A stretch of 64,000 nucleotides of DNA from assembly GCF_000688235.1 (NCBI RefSeq), contig NZ_JHYO01000017.1, forward strand, positions 1 to 64,000, in the 5' to 3' direction. Of this stretch, positions 61,730-64,000 are shown in pieces. This stretch comes from Terasakiella pusilla DSM 6293 (GTDB lineage: Bacteria > Pseudomonadota > Alphaproteobacteria > Rhodospirillales > Terasakiellaceae). How positions within the stretch are numbered: position 1 is the first letter of the stretch; each line of letters starts with the position of its first letter. Under the pieces are notes generated by a model. That model saw only the letters and a program-made list of their open reading frames with translations, made no database searches and had not been told where the DNA came from. Made by a program: the position numbers and the translations under genes.

Positions 61730-62272
61730 TTATCCTTCATAATTTGCCGGCAGTTCATGCACCACACCTTTGTGACACTGGATACAATGTTTGCCTTCTT
61801 GTTGGGCTTGGGGGTGTTTGCGTTGCGCGCGTCGTCCCATATCTTCCAAATTCATCGCATCGAACGCATGACAGGTGCGACATTCGCGCGATTCTGTTGC
61901 TTCCATCTTGGCCCAGACACGCTCCGCCATGCGCAGGCGGTGTTTCTCAAACTTTTCTTTTGTATCAATCGTGCCCAAAATTTCGTGCCAGACATCTTTT
62001 ACGGCAATGATCTTGGCAAACAATTTATCCGGATACACTTCCGGCACATGACAGTCCGGACATTCCACCCGCACGCCATACTCATTTTTATAATGCAGGC
62101 TCTTTTTATATTCCTGATAGACCGTCTGTTCCATCGAATGACAGGACACACAAAACTCCAGCGAATTGGTCTTTTCAATCGCAACGCCTGCCGTCACCAA
62201 CAGCACCAATGTCCCTAAAGACCCAATGACCAGCGCCATCTTGACGCCGCTTTTCTTTAACCATTTAAGCAC
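61730..62272 (-). CDS. NapC/NirT-family tetrahaem cytochrome c
   Basis: A 180-residue membrane-anchored quinol-linked cytochrome. One N-terminal helix (MALVIGSLGTLVLLVTAGV) and four haem motifs: CVSCHSME, CPDCHVPE, CRTCHAFD and CIQCHKGVVHELP, in typical NapC/NirT spacing. It moves electrons between the quinone pool and a periplasmic partner, most likely the duplicated tetrahaem cytochrome encoded next. GTG start at 62272, supported by GGGAGAAG. Confidence 0.92.
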   Translation of the reverse strand: MLKWLKKSGVKMALVIGSLGTLVLLVTAGVAIEKTNSLEFCVSCHSMEQTVYQEYKKSLHYKNEYGVRVECPDCHVPEVYPDKLFAKIIAVKDVWHEILGTIDTKEKFEKHRLRMAERVWAKMEATESRECRTCHAFDAMNLEDMGRRAQRKHPQAQQEGKHCIQCHKGVVHELPANYEG

Positions 62273-62348
62273 GGTCGCACTTCTCCCTGCATGCGCCTGA
62301 CCCGGTGTTTTTTGGGGCGCATCCTGTCTTTATTATTTTAAAGAAAAG

Positions 62349-62384
62349 GGACAGCCTTTCCTCCCCCCGAAAGAAAGACTGTCC
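62349..62384 (-). terminator. Terminator of the flavocytochrome operon
   Basis: On the minus strand a 12-bp stem with one T-G pair (GGACAGTCTTTC with GAAAGGCTGTCC) and a 12-base loop precedes CTTTTCTTT, 18 bp after the fccB stop. Confidence 0.85.
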
Positions 62385-62401
62385 AGAGATATCTGGTGAG
62401 A

Positions 62402-63706
62402 CTAGCCCCAGATATCTTTACAGATATTATCGTACCAGCTGTGCGCATAAGCCACTTCACGCTTGCGATCTTCCGCAGTGGCATCCATCGGTGACAAACC
62501 ACCTGCGCCTTTAACGCCCGCAATCGTGTCGCTGTCTTTGTCATATTTATAGACAGCCGCAACCGAAAAGGCCCAGTCATCGCCCGCAATGGAATAACAC
62601 GTGTTTACATATGACGGGACCCCCACCGGCTTCCCATTCAGGCTTGCCACAATCGCAGCCGCCGTGACCTTACCTTGGGAGTTGGCGGAATAGCCTGACT
62701 TGGGCATCGACGTCGCAATAGCGGCATCCCCAAGTACGTGAATACCCGGCACCATTTTGGATTCAAAGGTCACCTTGTCCACCGGACACCAGCCCGTATC
62801 ATCGGTCAGGCCTGCGGCAAAGGCGATCGGTCCGGCTTTTTGTGCAGGGATAAAGTTGATAACATCGGCCTTATATTCCTCAAAATCCGTTGTCACCGTC
62901 ATATCATCCACATTCACACCGGTGATCTGGCCCGCGTCCGTCCCTTTCAACCACGTGATCATGGAACTGTCCGTGCCATAACCATAGAACTTCTTCCACG
63001 CCTGTTCAAACAACCCTTGTTTGGAAAACTTATCCTTGTGATCAATGATCAAAATCTTGGACTTGGGCTTCTCTTTCTTGAAATAGTTTGCGACCAGACT
63101 CACACGTTCATATGGCCCAGGGGGACAACGAAATGGATTTGGCGGGGCAACCATGGCAAACAGGCCCCCATCTGGCATGTCTTCCAACTGTTTTCGCAGC
63201 AGGGCGGTTTGCGGACCAGCTTTCCACGCGTGGGGGATTTTTGTTTCCGCCACGTCTGCATCCAGACCCTCATAATTTTCGAATTTGAAGTCCACACCCG
63301 GCGCGACGACGCAACGTTCATAGTCAAAGGTTTGCCCGCCTTTGGTCGTGACTTGCTTTTTCGCGCCGTCAATACCCGTCACCATATCATAGACGACCTT
63401 GATGCCTGCTTTCTCAAGACCCGTATAGTCCTGACGGATCCCGTCCATGGGGCGTTGCCCCCCCAACACTTCATTGCTCATAAAGCAGGTGTGATAACTT
63501 TTGTTGGCTTCAATCAAGGTTACATCGATGGACAGATCCATCATGCGCAAATAATTGGCAACCGTTGCCCCAGCTGGGCCGCCCCCGACAATCACAACCT
63601 TTTTTGTTGCCGCACGCGCAATTGAGGGGGCCCCCATCACAGCCGCGCCTGTGACAGCAGCCGCCCCTGTCAGTTGGAGGAAACTCCGGCGATTAAATTT
63701 CGTCAT
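62402..63706 (-). CDS. fccB: Sulfide dehydrogenase flavoprotein subunit (FccB/SoxF)
   Basis: A 434-residue FAD protein exported by Tat (FNRRSFLQLTGAAAVTGA). FAD site VVIVGGGPAGATVANYLR near 38; covalent-flavin/redox cysteines in YHTCFMSNEVLGG near 74, PNPFRCPPGPYERVS near 186 and YVNTCYSIAG near 378. It oxidises sulfide to sulfur and passes electrons to the cytochrome subunit encoded 16 bp upstream. In sox clusters it is SoxF. ATG at 63706 follows AAGGAAACAG. Confidence 0.94.
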   Translation of the reverse strand: MTKFNRRSFLQLTGAAAVTGAAVMGAPSIARAATKKVVIVGGGPAGATVANYLRMMDLSIDVTLIEANKSYHTCFMSNEVLGGQRPMDGIRQDYTGLEKAGIKVVYDMVTGIDGAKKQVTTKGGQTFDYERCVVAPGVDFKFENYEGLDADVAETKIPHAWKAGPQTALLRKQLEDMPDGGLFAMVAPPNPFRCPPGPYERVSLVANYFKKEKPKSKILIIDHKDKFSKQGLFEQAWKKFYGYGTDSSMITWLKGTDAGQITGVNVDDMTVTTDFEEYKADVINFIPAQKAGPIAFAAGLTDDTGWCPVDKVTFESKMVPGIHVLGDAAIATSMPKSGYSANSQGKVTAAAIVASLNGKPVGVPSYVNTCYSIAGDDWAFSVAAVYKYDKDSDTIAGVKGAGGLSPMDATAEDRKREVAYAHSWYDNICKDIWG

Positions 63707-63722
63707 AATACTGTTTCCTTTC

Positions 63723-64000
63723 CTACTGTTTAGAAGCCATATAGTCGATGACGGCGTCATATCCGTCCTGACCATGATCATCCATAAGGGCCTGCATTTT
63801 GTTTTTCTGCTTTTTGCTCCATTCCCGATCACCGGAGAAGAAGTCATTCACCATAAAATGCAGGTACTGCTTGGTTTGCCCTGCCATCACACCGATCCCA
63901 TCGGCGAGATAGCCATCATTTTCATGACATTTTTCGCAGTAGTCCTGAAACAGCTTACGACCTTTTTCGACCTTTGCCGCATCCACATCCTGTGCATAGC
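63723..64000 (-). CDS. fccA: Flavocytochrome c cytochrome subunit (FccA/SoxE), partial
   Basis: The reading frame enters from the right window edge, so the N-terminus with the signal peptide is missing; the visible part starts YAQDVDAAKVEKGRKLF. The haem motif is DYCEKCHENDGYLADG and a possible distal Met lies in GVMAGQ. Only one haem is present in the 92 codons seen. Spacing to fccB and size fit the small monohaem FccA/SoxE type. Confidence 0.82.
   Translation of the reverse strand, partial: YAQDVDAAKVEKGRKLFQDYCEKCHENDGYLADGIGVMAGQTKQYLHFMVNDFFSGDREWSKKQKNKMQALMDDHGQDGYDAVIDYMASKQ

Noticed and set aside
1-64000. CRISPR arrays, insertion sequences, prophage genes, rRNA genes, magnetosome genes
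   Set aside because: I found no regularly spaced repeats, transposase or phage motifs, rRNA sequence or mam-type genes in either strand.

Overview
The window reads as chromosomal DNA of a free-living, probably marine, alphaproteobacterium. The case rests on a Paracoccus-type Sox gene set, a TAXI/TRAP transporter, heterotetrameric sarcosine oxidase, dense operons with overlapping stop/start codons and moderate GC. A Rhodospirillales-like lineage is my best guess, but no rRNA or marker gene fixes the genus. No insertion sequence, prophage, CRISPR array or rRNA is present; the only RNA gene seen is tRNA-Thr(TGT). No stretch over about 300 bases is without a gene.

Region 1 (1-8500) is fatty-acid beta-oxidation: etfB (cut by the left edge), acyl-CoA thioesterase II, a membrane permease, a fatty acyl-CoA ligase, a FadB/FadJ-like bifunctional enzyme, a nitronate-monooxygenase-like flavoprotein and an enoyl-CoA hydratase/isomerase. 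Both divergent promoter regions carry copies of one 19-bp palindrome, which points to a shared regulator encoded elsewhere.

Region 2 (8507-20525) is the most interesting part. It is a TetR-family-controlled, apparently biosynthetic locus of ten genes in four transcription units: an MFS-acyltransferase-acyl-ACP-synthetase fusion with a 70-residue membrane peptide; a five-gene operon (KAS III, OleD-like reductase, metallo-beta-lactamase-fold hydrolase, CapK-like adenylate-forming enzyme, ATP-grasp); a GNAT-Rieske pair; and the TetR gene. Six copies of a TGAAC-N3-GTTCA-like operator sit in its two divergent promoters and nowhere else that I noticed. The gene set resembles, but is not, the OleABCD olefin/beta-lactone pathway; the product is unknown.

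Region 3 (20615-27510) holds an unknown protein with a small XRE regulator, tRNA-Thr, dapE, a polar amino-acid ABC transporter with a divergent LysR regulator, and an orphan acidic protein. Region 4 (27534-44010) is amine and one-carbon metabolism: a TAXI-TRAP transporter with DUF1850 partner, hutG, purU, divergent sarcosine oxidase (beta, delta, alpha, gamma), two further regulators, an amine oxidoreductase with RidA, a DMT exporter and a YdjM-like membrane protein. Region 5 (44014-49183) is signalling: a metallo-beta-lactamase protein with two cyclic-nucleotide-binding domains, divergent from a PAS hybrid histidine kinase.

Region 6 (49203-64000) is a lithotrophic sulfur-oxidation island: soxXYZABCD in one operon, thiol-disulfide accessories (SoxV/CcdA, SoxW, SoxS-like, DsrE-like, rhodanese), a flavocytochrome c pair (fccB, and the cytochrome subunit cut by the right edge), and a unit coding for a NirT-type tetraheme cytochrome, an internally duplicated tetraheme cytochrome and a YqeB/EF2563-like protein. 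SoxCD indicates complete thiosulfate oxidation without sulfur storage. The symbols soxA, soxB and soxD are used twice in the literature: at 33290-38202 they mean sarcosine oxidase, at 53097-59249 sulfur oxidation.
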